From NCBI RefSeq assembly GCF_016595435.1, contig NZ_JAENIJ010000001.1, forward strand, positions 124,001 through 188,000: a stretch of DNA of 64,000 nt, read 5' to 3'. A program made the position numbers and the translations under genes. The stretch comes from Luteolibacter pohnpeiensis. GTDB lineage: Bacteria; Verrucomicrobiota; Verrucomicrobiia; Verrucomicrobiales; Akkermansiaceae. Numbering within the stretch: the stretch's first letter is position 1; every line of letters starts with the position of its first letter. The notes under the pieces are model-generated. The model had not been told where the DNA came from, ran no database searches, and saw only the letters and a list, made by a program, of their open reading frames with translations. Shown here in pieces: positions 52,673-60,742 of this stretch.

Positions 52673-53646
52673 TTTGAGGAGCTGGTAGGGAAAATCGTTT
52701 TCCAGTCGGATTTGATGTCCACGACCGTCCAGTATTTCGTTTCGGCATCGGTCCAGGCCTTGTCGAGTTTACCAATCGAGGAATTTCTATCATAGGCAAA
52801 TTCACGATCTTCATCATTGTGATGTAGAATCATGCCAAACCGTGCTCCTTCACTAGAGGTCGTCCAATCGAGCATTTGATAATCTCCATCAGAATTCCCT
52901 GCGGCAAAAATTGGTCGACGGCCGATGTGCAAGTGGATGCCTGCGGGTTTACCCGGTCCGTCATCAATGAAGTCAAGCTCAGGGAGTTTGACAATGACTG
53001 GTGTGCCATCACGTATTTCGTATTTTGCCTTGTTCCGAGTTCCTACGACCTGTTCCGGTGGGATTCCGTAGGTTTCTTCTGCAAATACGCGGATGAAATC
53101 AATTCCACCTCCAGAAACGATGAAGGTTTTAAAATGCTCGGCACGCAGGTAGGCCAGTAGTTCTAACATTGGCTGATAGACCATTTCGGTAAATGGCAGT
53201 CCGGTCTGCGGATGCCTGGCGGATTTTAACCAATCGCGGACAACAATTTTGAATTCGTCATCCGTTAGATTGCCGTGCGTGGCCATCGCTAATGCAACGA
53301 GCGATTTTTCGTCCGCAGACAGGATCTTCTCGGGTTCTCCGCGGAGTACGGTGGCGAATGGTTCTTGTTCGGCCCACTCCGGATGTTTGGGTGAGAGTTG
53401 TTTGATCCGATCTAACAAGAACAGTGCCTGAAAATAGACCGGTTGTTCAGCCCACAGAGTGCCATCGTTGTCGAACACTGCTATGCGCTGGCTGGGGTCA
53501 ACGTAGTCTTTTGAGCCTGCGGTTGTTACCTTTTCAACGAATGACACGATGGCTAGCTTTGATGGTGTCTGCCGCCATGAAGGTAGAGGATCAGCTTGCA
53601 ACAGGGCAGAACTGAGAACCAGACAGAGGCAAATGAAGTTCTTCAT
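52669..53646 (-). CDS. Exported HAD-superfamily phosphatase
   Basis: Protein of 325 aa with a signal peptide (about 1-18, ending LQA) and a HAD domain: nucleophile D59 in AVFDNDGTLW, the TFIVSGGGIDFIRVF motif II, and AAGNSDGDYQML for the metal site. This is the phosphoserine-phosphatase-like group. Export suggests it removes phosphate from extracytoplasmic molecules. It is coupled to moxR by a four-base overlap and follows the sulfatase by 64 bases. Confidence 0.85.
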   Translation of the reverse strand: MKNFICLCLVLSSALLQADPLPSWRQTPSKLAIVSFVEKVTTAGSKDYVDPSQRIAVFDNDGTLWAEQPVYFQALFLLDRIKQLSPKHPEWAEQEPFATVLRGEPEKILSADEKSLVALAMATHGNLTDDEFKIVVRDWLKSARHPQTGLPFTEMVYQPMLELLAYLRAEHFKTFIVSGGGIDFIRVFAEETYGIPPEQVVGTRNKAKYEIRDGTPVIVKLPELDFIDDGPGKPAGIHLHIGRRPIFAAGNSDGDYQMLDWTTSSEGARFGMILHHNDEDREFAYDRNSSIGKLDKAWTDAETKYWTVVDIKSDWKTIFPTSSSK

Positions 53647-53710
53647 CGCATTGCTGATGGATCAGGGTTTCGACCCTCCGTTGGGAGGGTCTATGGGGAT
53701 TTATAACAAA

Positions 53711-55309
53711 TCATTTTCCTTCAGCGCCTGAGCTAAGCTTGCCCATGACTTCGTCCAGATTGAATGAAGCGGGTTTTTGACGAGGAGGGAAATCCTTGAA
53801 GGTGGCAACCATCTTTCCGGCAATCGCCTGGCTGGCTCCACCAGCGAACTGCATTACACCCTCCATCCATTCGTAATACGTATTTGAATTGTGTTGCGCG
53901 CGTTCGAACGGGTCCATGCGAAGGTCGAAAATCAGGGGAATCCGCAAGGAGACAAAGGGATACATCCACACACCGAACTTGCTCGACTGTTGCTCCATGA
54001 AAACAAATTTCCAGCGATCGTAGCGCATTGCGACAAGCTGACCATCATCGTTCCAATAGAAGAATTCATGGCGCGGCCATTCTGGTGAAGTTGCAGTGCC
54101 TTCTTGATCTTTGATCACCTTCGGTGGGTCCGCTTTTGTAGGATCTAACAAAAATGGCAGAAGGTTGTAACCATCGAGATGAACTTTGTAATTCATGTCG
54201 CCAACCTTATATCCGGTGAGCAATTTCTCCTTGATGTCAGGAACTCCCACGGCCGCCATGAGGGTAGGCAACCAATCGTTGCTTCCAAAGATCCCGTTCA
54301 ATACGGCGTCTGCCGGAATTTTACCGGGCCAGCGCACGATGCATGGAACTCGATATGCGCCTTCCCAGTTTGTGTTTTTCTCGCCACGGAAGGGAGTAAT
54401 CCCGCCATCCGGCCACATATTGAAGTGGGGTCCGTTATCGGTGGTGTAAATAATGATGGTGTCCTTCGCGATTCCAAGATCATCCAGTTTTTTCAAAAGC
54501 ATGCCGATCTGGTCATCGTGTTGAATCATCCCATCGGCATAAAAATTCAAACCTGACTTGCCTTTATACTCATCTGGCGGGTGGGTGACATAGTGCATGC
54601 GTGTCGTGTTGAACCAACAAAAGAACGGCTTGTCGGCCTTGACTTGTCGCTCGATGAAGTCTCCGGCGGCATCAAGAAATTCCTGATCCACCGTCTCCAT
54701 GCGCTTTTTCGTAAGTGGGCCTGTGTCTTCGATTTTACCATCGGATGACGATCGGATCACGCCGCGTGGGCCAAATTTTTTCCTGAATTCTGCGCTTGCC
54801 GGATAATTCGGATGTTCAGGTGCTTCCTCCGCATTCAGGTGATATAAATTTCCGTAGAACTCGTCGAATCCATGATTCGTTGGAAGAAATTCATCGAGAT
54901 CACCGAGGTGGTTTTTTCCGAATTGACCGGTGGCGTAGCCGAGCGGTTTCAGTAGCTCAGCAAGGGTTGGGTCTTCTTTTTGGATGCCGAGTGTTGAGCC
55001 AGGGATGCCGACTTTCGTCATTCCGGTCCTGACCGGCATTTGACCGGTGATGAAAGCTGCGCGACCGGCCGTGCACGATTGTTCCGCATAGTAGTCGGTG
55101 AAACGGATGCCTTCATGTGCGATGCGGTCGATGTTTGGAGTTTTGAATCCCATCATGCCATTGTTATTATAGCTGAGATTCCAGTAGCCGACATCATCTC
55201 CCATGATGACAAGGATGTTTGGCTTCTTGTCCTGTCCCGAGCCTGTGGCGGCGATTGCGATCGTCGCTGCTATAATGAGTCGACCTATAATCATTGTTCT
55301 ACTTTTCAT
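53711..55309 (-). CDS. Arylsulfatase (type I, Cys-type), exported
   Basis: Protein of 532 aa from ATG 55309: signal peptide (about 1-25), then PNILVIMGDDVGYWN (metal-binding Asp pair), the formylglycine target C79 in SCTAGRAAF (CxAxR), KNHLGDLDEFLP, and YTTDNGPH. It hydrolyses sulfate esters in the periplasm or outside. C79 must be converted by FGE, encoded seven genes downstream. Longer starts exist (55360, 55420) but add no feature. The preceding 124 bases are AT-rich and may hold a promoter. Confidence 0.92.
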   Translation of the reverse strand: MKSRTMIIGRLIIAATIAIAATGSGQDKKPNILVIMGDDVGYWNLSYNNNGMMGFKTPNIDRIAHEGIRFTDYYAEQSCTAGRAAFITGQMPVRTGMTKVGIPGSTLGIQKEDPTLAELLKPLGYATGQFGKNHLGDLDEFLPTNHGFDEFYGNLYHLNAEEAPEHPNYPASAEFRKKFGPRGVIRSSSDGKIEDTGPLTKKRMETVDQEFLDAAGDFIERQVKADKPFFCWFNTTRMHYVTHPPDEYKGKSGLNFYADGMIQHDDQIGMLLKKLDDLGIAKDTIIIYTTDNGPHFNMWPDGGITPFRGEKNTNWEGAYRVPCIVRWPGKIPADAVLNGIFGSNDWLPTLMAAVGVPDIKEKLLTGYKVGDMNYKVHLDGYNLLPFLLDPTKADPPKVIKDQEGTATSPEWPRHEFFYWNDDGQLVAMRYDRWKFVFMEQQSSKFGVWMYPFVSLRIPLIFDLRMDPFERAQHNSNTYYEWMEGVMQFAGGASQAIAGKMVATFKDFPPRQKPASFNLDEVMGKLSSGAEGK

Positions 55310-55433
55310 GATGCTGTTTTTTGGATTCTTGATTGAATGAACTTGTTGAGATTGTTTCATATTTCCCGAATTTTTCGTGACTTGGAATATTGGTGATGGA
55401 TTCGAAATGGTTGTGATCATTTGCTGATTCGAT

Positions 55434-56210
55434 TTAGCTCTTGGGAAATAGGAAAGTTATGCCAAATCGCAGCCCCCATTCAGGTCCGCCGCTGGGTTTG
55501 TCTAGATAGTAGCGGACTCCGCCAAAAAACTGCACTGGCTGGTTGCCGATGGTGACCAGCTGGCTCACGACCAGATTGATTGGAACCGTCCATTCTGAAT
55601 GATTCCAATCATAGGTCGATTCGAGATTGGCCGTGTAGGTGGTTTTGGTGGATGTGATATAACTGGCAAACGGCTGGATGAATGTAGCATTCACATCGTC
55701 ACGGTTTCCGTCTCCCGCGAAGCTCCAGAGATGATTGGTTAACATTCCATAGGTCCAGGATCCAGATTGCTTCAACACTACGCCGGTAGGACCAGTGCCC
55801 CATTTTTCAGAACCAAGGACCGAATCGGTAGCGGTCGGGATTAGGAAAACCGGGCCTAGTCCCCAGATCGGATCGCTCACTTTTGGTGAGAAAAAGAAGC
55901 TTTGCACCGTATCTCCCAGGCCAAACTCATCACTGGAGCCACCAGGTGTTATCCCTTGCTGATCAATCACCGGTAGAATCGTCCGTGAGATCAGATTCCA
56001 GTGTTCCGTCAACTCGAATGGTATGACCGGCTGGATATTGGTGGTCCACCGTGTGCCATCGCCTGGACCGATGCCGAAATCATAATTGCTCTGGATTGGC
56101 AGGCTGATCAGCGAGGCAACCGGGTTTGCCAGCTGCTTTGCCAGATCTGACTCTTCACCTAAGGCGGACGTGGCAAATGCCACGAGAAGGCCATGGATCA
56201 TGGTTCTCAT
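55434..56210 (-). CDS. Outer-membrane beta-barrel transporter-like protein
   Basis: Protein of 258 aa with a signal peptide (about 1-18) and alternating beta strands (ANPVASLISLPIQSNYDFGIGPGDGTRWTTNIQPVIPF; NHLWSFAG; final LRFGITFLFPKS). It matches a family often annotated as neuromedin-U-like or transporter, which lies beside sulfatase genes in other bacteria as far as I recall. A channel for sulfated or hydrophobic substrates is possible. It follows the receiver gene by 56 bases. Confidence 0.75.
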   Translation of the reverse strand: MRTMIHGLLVAFATSALGEESDLAKQLANPVASLISLPIQSNYDFGIGPGDGTRWTTNIQPVIPFELTEHWNLISRTILPVIDQQGITPGGSSDEFGLGDTVQSFFFSPKVSDPIWGLGPVFLIPTATDSVLGSEKWGTGPTGVVLKQSGSWTYGMLTNHLWSFAGDGNRDDVNATFIQPFASYITSTKTTYTANLESTYDWNHSEWTVPINLVVSQLVTIGNQPVQFFGGVRYYLDKPSGGPEWGLRFGITFLFPKS

Positions 56211-56266
56211 AATTGAATGGCATTTTCATGCGTTTCGCCATTCATGGATATAGAACCTTGGTTTTA

Positions 56267-56659
56267 TCAATTCGAATATGTCATTGGAGGATTGCCAAAT
56301 AAATTTCCCAAAATTTCAAGAAGTGGTGCCTGATCGATGGGTTTTGTCAGATAGGCATGGGCACCTAGCTGATTGACGAGCTCGGCATTTCCAATTTGAT
56401 CGTGGCCGGTGATGACAATGATTGGAGGTGGGTTGGGGATTTTTGACATGCTTTCAAGGATATCAAATCCATTCATCACTGGCATGTGAAGATCGAGTAT
56501 GATGGCTGAAATGCATTTGTCTCCCACCGCATCAATCAAGGAAGTGCCGTTGGCGAAGAGCACAATATCAAATCCCCGGGGCGCTAGAAGCCGACGGAGC
56601 GCGATTCGCATGTTCTCTTCGTCGTCGAGAATGGCGATGACCGGCGGAAGCCTTGGCAT
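56267..56659 (-). CDS. Receiver-only response regulator
   Basis: Protein of 130 aa consisting of one receiver domain: DD of the acidic pocket (AILDDEENMR), phospho-Asp in IILDLHMPVMNG, Thr/Ser in VITGHD and Lys in LTKPID. No output domain is present, so it acts by contact, perhaps as a phosphate sink or modulator of the adjoining FixJ-type regulator and its kinase. It lies 49 bases after the FixJ-type gene. Confidence 0.85.
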   Translation of the reverse strand: MPRLPPVIAILDDEENMRIALRRLLAPRGFDIVLFANGTSLIDAVGDKCISAIILDLHMPVMNGFDILESMSKIPNPPPIIVITGHDQIGNAELVNQLGAHAYLTKPIDQAPLLEILGNLFGNPPMTYSN

Positions 56660-56708
56660 ATCTCGAGTGGATAATGTATTCTCAAGGCGATGAAAATACT
56701 ACCATCGT

Positions 56709-57335
56709 TTAATTTATCGAGTGTGCCGGTTCGATGTGCAGATCGCTCGCAGCTCTCACCAATTCGGCGACTGAAGGGAGTCCTGTTTTCTCGGTGATAT
56801 GCATGCGGTGGATTTTTACGGTTTGCTCGCTAATCCCCAGCTCTGCCGCGATTTGTTTATTCAGCCTGCCGGCAATAACATGCCGGAGGACTTCCTGTTC
56901 TCGTGGCGTCAGGCTCTCGAACCGGCCACGTATTTCGGCATGTTCATGCGCTTCGAGCCTCTCACGGTTTCTTTGAATCAGAGCGAGCCGAAGTGAGTTG
57001 AGCAATTCTCCCGCATCGACAGGTTTTGTTAGAAAGTTGATCGCGCCGCCTTTCATGGCGCGAACGGTGGAGGGAATATCTCCTTCTCCACTGAGAAACA
57101 CGACTGGCAGCAGGTTTCCTTTTTTGCGGAGTTGTTCCTGCAATTCCAATCCTCCTAGTCCCGGCATTTCGAGATCAAATACGGCACAGTCCAGTGCCGG
57201 TTCGCGGTGGTTCCAGAGAAATTCCTCCGCAGAGTGAAATCCATGAACTTGAAATCCGCGATTTGTTAGCAGCCGCCCGAGCGATTGAACGATACCAGGG
57301 TCATCATCCACAATACCGATGGTTGGTGTTTTCAT
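56709..57335 (-). CDS. FixJ-type response regulator (receiver plus LuxR HTH)
   Basis: Protein of 208 aa: receiver (GIVDDDPG, phospho-Asp in CAVFDLEMPGLGG, Lys in LTKPVD) and a LuxR-type HTH with LTPREQEVLRHVIAGRLNKQIAAELGISEQTVKIHR. It follows its partner kinase by ten bases. It should control transcription of the downstream sulfatase/MoxR genes, which run in the same direction. ATG 57335 is preferred; an ATG at 57341 is also possible. Confidence 0.9.
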   Translation of the reverse strand: MKTPTIGIVDDDPGIVQSLGRLLTNRGFQVHGFHSAEEFLWNHREPALDCAVFDLEMPGLGGLELQEQLRKKGNLLPVVFLSGEGDIPSTVRAMKGGAINFLTKPVDAGELLNSLRLALIQRNRERLEAHEHAEIRGRFESLTPREQEVLRHVIAGRLNKQIAAELGISEQTVKIHRMHITEKTGLPSVAELVRAASDLHIEPAHSIN

Positions 57336-57345
57336 GATCATTCTT

Positions 57346-58722
57346 TTAGGTTGATGCCATCGGTAACGAGATGATGAAGGATGCGCCTTCGTGTTTATTC
57401 GGTTCAGCCCATAGTCGACCACCGTGCGCGGTGATCAGGGTTCTGCAGATGCTCAATCCCAAGCCGAGGCCCTGGAGTTTGGTTGTATAAAATGGCTGGA
57501 AGATGTTTTCCGGATTGGTGGGCAGGCCGCAGCCACGATCTTGCACCGCGATGCAGACATCGCTGCCGTTTGTAAATGTCCGCAAGGTTATGGATCGCAT
57601 GGAAGGATCATTTCTTTCCATCGCATCGCAGGCATTGACGATGAGGTTGAGCAGGACTTGTTGCAATTGCACCGACTCCATCAGAACCGGCGGTAGCTCG
57701 TGGGCGAATGATGTGGTGATGGAAACTCCGCGGCGAATCAGATCGCTATTCATGATCCGAAGGACGTCTTCAGCGTTTTCGTTTACATTGAGCAGCTGCG
57801 GTTTTTTATCGCCTCGGCGAAGCAGGGCACGCAGGCGCTTGATGACATCGCCAGCACGGCAGTCTTCGCGGATGATGTCGCTGATCATCGCCCGCAATTC
57901 GCCCAGATCCGGGTGATCGGATTCTAACAAATACTCCGCCGCTTGTGCGTTGCTCAGGATGATCCCGAGGGGCTGATTCAGCTCATGCGCCAGGGCGCCG
58001 GATAGGACGCCCAGGGAGGAGATCCGGGAAAGGTGGGCCAGCTCCTGCCGGTGCAAATCCGCGGTGGCTGCGGCCTCATAGCGATCGGTGATGTCCATGG
58101 AAGCGCCGTGGGCGGAGTATCCGCGACTGTTTCCACCGGATTGGGATCTGCCATGGGAGGCGATCCAGCGGGTAGAGCCATCATCACATACGATTCGGTG
58201 TTCCAGCCGGAATCCCTGACCTGCGGTGGCTGCACCTTCGATGACTTTGGTGACCCGCTCGCGATCGTCCGGATGCAGTCGCTGATGGACCAGTTTCAGA
58301 TCGAGCGGACCAAGTGTGGGTAAATCAAAGATTTTACGGAACTGATCGGTTGCAACTACCAGGCTGGAATTTGCTTCGCGCCGCCATAGGCCGATGTGTG
58401 CCGCTTCTGCTGCCAGGGTGAGACTTTCATCCGCACGCCGGGCTTTTCTCCGCGCCGCCAGAAGTCCGATGATCAATCCCAACTGAACGATGATGATCAG
58501 CGCGACAAATAGGATCGATTCATAGTGTTCCTGCCAGAGGTTCGCCTCGTGCAGTTCACCCAGAAATGCAAATGCGGATTCGTCAGGGATTGGCTGAATG
58601 AACCAATCGGCCGATGTGCTTGAAAATTTAAGTAAGGCAGGGAACTGGGCAAAGTTCGGCCATGAATCCGCATCGGACCAATTCGGGGGGGACAGGTTTA
58701 CCCGGAGCCGAATGATGAGCAC
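57346..58722 (-). CDS. PAS-domain sensor histidine kinase (FixL-like), short N-terminus
   Basis: Protein of about 458 aa from GTG 58722; the frame opens at a TTG (58737). About 60 residues precede a membrane segment (about 70-90), then a PAS domain (about 100-215), a HisKA of the FixL type (LGVLSGALAHELNQPLGIILSNAQAAEYLL) and HATPase (DRGCGLP, GLGLGLSICRTLI). Kinases of this subgroup, as I recall, often carry a long N-terminal periplasmic sensor; here only a stub remains, so a 5' truncation is possible. It heads the cluster. Confidence 0.78.
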   Translation of the reverse strand: MLIIRLRVNLSPPNWSDADSWPNFAQFPALLKFSSTSADWFIQPIPDESAFAFLGELHEANLWQEHYESILFVALIIIVQLGLIIGLLAARRKARRADESLTLAAEAAHIGLWRREANSSLVVATDQFRKIFDLPTLGPLDLKLVHQRLHPDDRERVTKVIEGAATAGQGFRLEHRIVCDDGSTRWIASHGRSQSGGNSRGYSAHGASMDITDRYEAAATADLHRQELAHLSRISSLGVLSGALAHELNQPLGIILSNAQAAEYLLESDHPDLGELRAMISDIIREDCRAGDVIKRLRALLRRGDKKPQLLNVNENAEDVLRIMNSDLIRRGVSITTSFAHELPPVLMESVQLQQVLLNLIVNACDAMERNDPSMRSITLRTFTNGSDVCIAVQDRGCGLPTNPENIFQPFYTTKLQGLGLGLSICRTLITAHGGRLWAEPNKHEGASFIISLPMAST

Positions 58723-58732
58723 TAGCGTATCA

Positions 58733-58746
58733 TACAAAATTTTGTA
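58733..58746. promoter_or_regulatory. 14-bp perfect palindrome at the kinase start
   Basis: TACAAAATTTTGTA is fully self-complementary and overlaps the first possible (TTG) start codon of the kinase, with TATGAT directly following on the minus strand as a possible -10 box. It could be an operator for the cluster head. The divergent hisA begins 123 bases away. Confidence 0.45.
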
Positions 58747-58868
58747 ATCTGGTCGATCAAATTCTAGTAATTTTACGCATCGCCGAAATCAGGATCGATG
58801 GCTTGTTTTGATCCGATTGAAAATAGCACTTGGCCGCTGTGGAGAGGATCCGCAGTCTTTTTGCCTCT

Positions 58869-59639
58869 ATGACGCGATTTCGCCCCTGCATTGATCTCCA
58901 CGATGGCAAAGTGAAGCAAATCGTCGGTGGCACGCTCTCCGATTCCGGTCCTGGGCCGAAGGAAAATTTCGTATCGGATCAGTCACCGGCGTCGTTTGCA
59001 GAGAAATTCCGCGCCGATGCGCTGACGGGTGGCCACGTGATCAAACTGGGACCGGGAAATGATGAGGCGGCGAGAAATGCACTGGGTGCCTGGCCGGGAG
59101 GGTTGCAGATCGGTGGGGGAATTCACGCATCCAATGCCAAGGAGTGGCTGGATGCGGGGGCGAGCCATGTGATCGTTACCTCGGCTTTGTTCGATGCGAA
59201 TGGCAAATTCCTGCCGCAGGTGCTGGAGGATTTGGTGCAAACGATCGGCGCGGAACGATTGGTGATCGATTTATCCTGCCGCAAGGTGGGGGAGGGGTGG
59301 GTTGTGGCGATGAATCGCTGGCAAACGCTGACCGATTTGACCATTTCCGCCGAAACGCTCGATTCCCTGGCTCCTCACTGTGCGGAATTTCTCATTCACG
59401 CCGCAGATGTTGAGGGATTGTGCCGGGGAATTGATGCGGATCTGGTCGCTTTGCTGGGAAATTGGGGGAAAATTCCGATGACTTATGCAGGTGGCGCAGC
59501 CTCGCTGCAGGATGTGGAAGCCGTTCAGCAGGCTGGAAATGGCAAGGTGGATGTCACCGTGGGCAGTGCGTTGGACTTATTTGGCGGCACTGGAGTTCGT
59601 TACGACGAGCTGGTTGCGTGGAATCAACGCGATTTCTGA
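58869..59639 (+). CDS. hisA: HisA isomerase, eukaryotic (HIS6) type
   Basis: Protein of 256 aa starting MTRFRPCIDLHDGKVKQIVGGTL, with GGHVIKLGPGNDEAA, LQIGGGIHASNA and DLSCRK. These match the HIS6/eukaryotic-type ProFAR isomerase of fungi and plants, not the common bacterial HisA. It catalyses the ring-opening isomerisation in histidine synthesis. No other his gene is in the window. It precedes the pyruvate dehydrogenase genes by 53 bases. Confidence 0.87.
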   Translation: MTRFRPCIDLHDGKVKQIVGGTLSDSGPGPKENFVSDQSPASFAEKFRADALTGGHVIKLGPGNDEAARNALGAWPGGLQIGGGIHASNAKEWLDAGASHVIVTSALFDANGKFLPQVLEDLVQTIGAERLVIDLSCRKVGEGWVVAMNRWQTLTDLTISAETLDSLAPHCAEFLIHAADVEGLCRGIDADLVALLGNWGKIPMTYAGGAASLQDVEAVQQAGNGKVDVTVGSALDLFGGTGVRYDELVAWNQRDF

Positions 59640-59692
59640 CTGGATCGGGAAAGCGGTTGCAGCCCATGGCCGCCATGTCCTAGCCTGCTGCC

Positions 59693-60742
59693 GTGCCTCA
59701 ACCGGATAACCAATCGTTTCCTCAAGAACCCTTGATCGACCCAGAGTTTCTCAAGTCGGTTTTTCGTTCGATGCTTCGTTCTCGGATTCTCGAAAACAAG
59801 CTGTCCAGCTTGTATAAAGCCGGGAAAATCGTTGGTGGTGTTTACCTTGGAAAAGGGCAGGAAGCGGTGAGTGCCAGCTTGGGCACCGCGCTGAACCCGG
59901 AAACGGATGTATTCTCCGCCTTGATCCGGGACCAGGCGGGGCGCATCGCATTTGGCGAGCCATTGCTGGATTGCACCCGCAGCTATCTGGGTTCGGTCGA
60001 GGGGCCGATGCGTGGCAGAGATGGCAACATCCACCGCGGTCGACCCAAGGAAGGCATGCCGGCGATGATTTCCCATCTTGGCTCACAGGTTTCGTTGGTG
60101 ACCGGGATGCTTTTCGCCAAGCGGCTCAAGGACCCGACGAGCAGGGCCGTGGGCGCAACCTGCGTCGGCGATGGCGCGACCTCGACCGGTTCGTTCCACG
60201 AGGGGCTCAATGTGGCTGCGGTGGAAAAACTGCCATTGGTCGTGGTGGTGGCGAACAACCAATTTGCGTATTCGACTCCCAACTACCGCCAATTTGCCTG
60301 TGGCGATCTGGTCGAACGGGCCCGCGGTTACGGCGTGGGCGGATTTTCTGTCGATGGCACGGATTTGATCGCCTGCGCCACTGTCATGCGGGAAGCGGTG
60401 CGCCGTGCCCGCTCTGGCGACGGTCCGCAAATGGTGGTGGCACAGGTTTTACGCCTTTCCGGGCATGGTGAGCACGATGATGGCTCCTACGTGCCGGAGG
60501 ATCTTCGGTCCGGGCATTACGGTCGCGATTGCATCGAAGTGGCGATCCGGCAACTGACCGACCGAGGAATTGTGACGGTCGATGAAATCATGGCTTGGCA
60601 AGAGCAGAATGCTGAAGAGGTTCAGCGGGCGGTCGCGCAAGCGCAGCAGGAGCAAGCCCCGGATCCCTATCAGGAAGACTGGAGCGCGCTTTCCACCCGA
60701 TTTCCCCTTTGCCAATCCGGTAATCAACCCATCGCCCAGTGA
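59693..60742 (+). CDS. pdhA: Pyruvate dehydrogenase E1 component, alpha subunit
   Basis: Protein of 349 aa with a GTG start at 59693. It carries the thiamine-diphosphate motif GDG (159-161) to NN (188-189) and RGRDGNIHRG. It decarboxylates pyruvate (or a branched-chain 2-oxoacid) with the beta subunit. Heterodimeric E1 is normal outside proteobacteria. The stop overlaps the E1 beta start by four bases (GTGA). Confidence 0.9.
   Translation: MPQPDNQSFPQEPLIDPEFLKSVFRSMLRSRILENKLSSLYKAGKIVGGVYLGKGQEAVSASLGTALNPETDVFSALIRDQAGRIAFGEPLLDCTRSYLGSVEGPMRGRDGNIHRGRPKEGMPAMISHLGSQVSLVTGMLFAKRLKDPTSRAVGATCVGDGATSTGSFHEGLNVAAVEKLPLVVVVANNQFAYSTPNYRQFACGDLVERARGYGVGGFSVDGTDLIACATVMREAVRRARSGDGPQMVVAQVLRLSGHGEHDDGSYVPEDLRSGHYGRDCIEVAIRQLTDRGIVTVDEIMAWQEQNAEEVQRAVAQAQQEQAPDPYQEDWSALSTRFPLCQSGNQPIAQ

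Larger units (their letters stand above)
37149..57930. repeat. Dispersed heptamer TTGTTAG/CTAACAA, 17 copies
   Basis: Copies by eye start at 37149, 38171, 38824, 40223, 40951, 42133, 42244, 43158, 43625, 43800, 49278, 50278, 53412, 54145, 57026, 57263 and 57924. They occur in both orientations (eight TTGTTAG, nine CTAACAA on the plus strand) and in all three reading frames. Most are followed by A or G. I found none in 1-37 kb or after 58 kb. Confidence 0.5.

Noticed and set aside
37149-57930. The CTAACAA/TTGTTAG copies as integron attC sites
   Set aside because: The core GTTAG resembles an attC core, but copies are isolated inside genes with no paired inverse core or hairpin arms and no integrase is present.
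58033-58323. A 96-codon plus-strand frame inside the sensor kinase
   Set aside because: It lies wholly antisense to the PAS/HisKA coding region and shows no motif.
33945-58737. A genomic island with mobile-element borders
   Set aside because: The segment is AT-richer than the flanks, but no integrase, transposase, tRNA or terminal direct repeat is seen at either end; transfer remains only a possibility.
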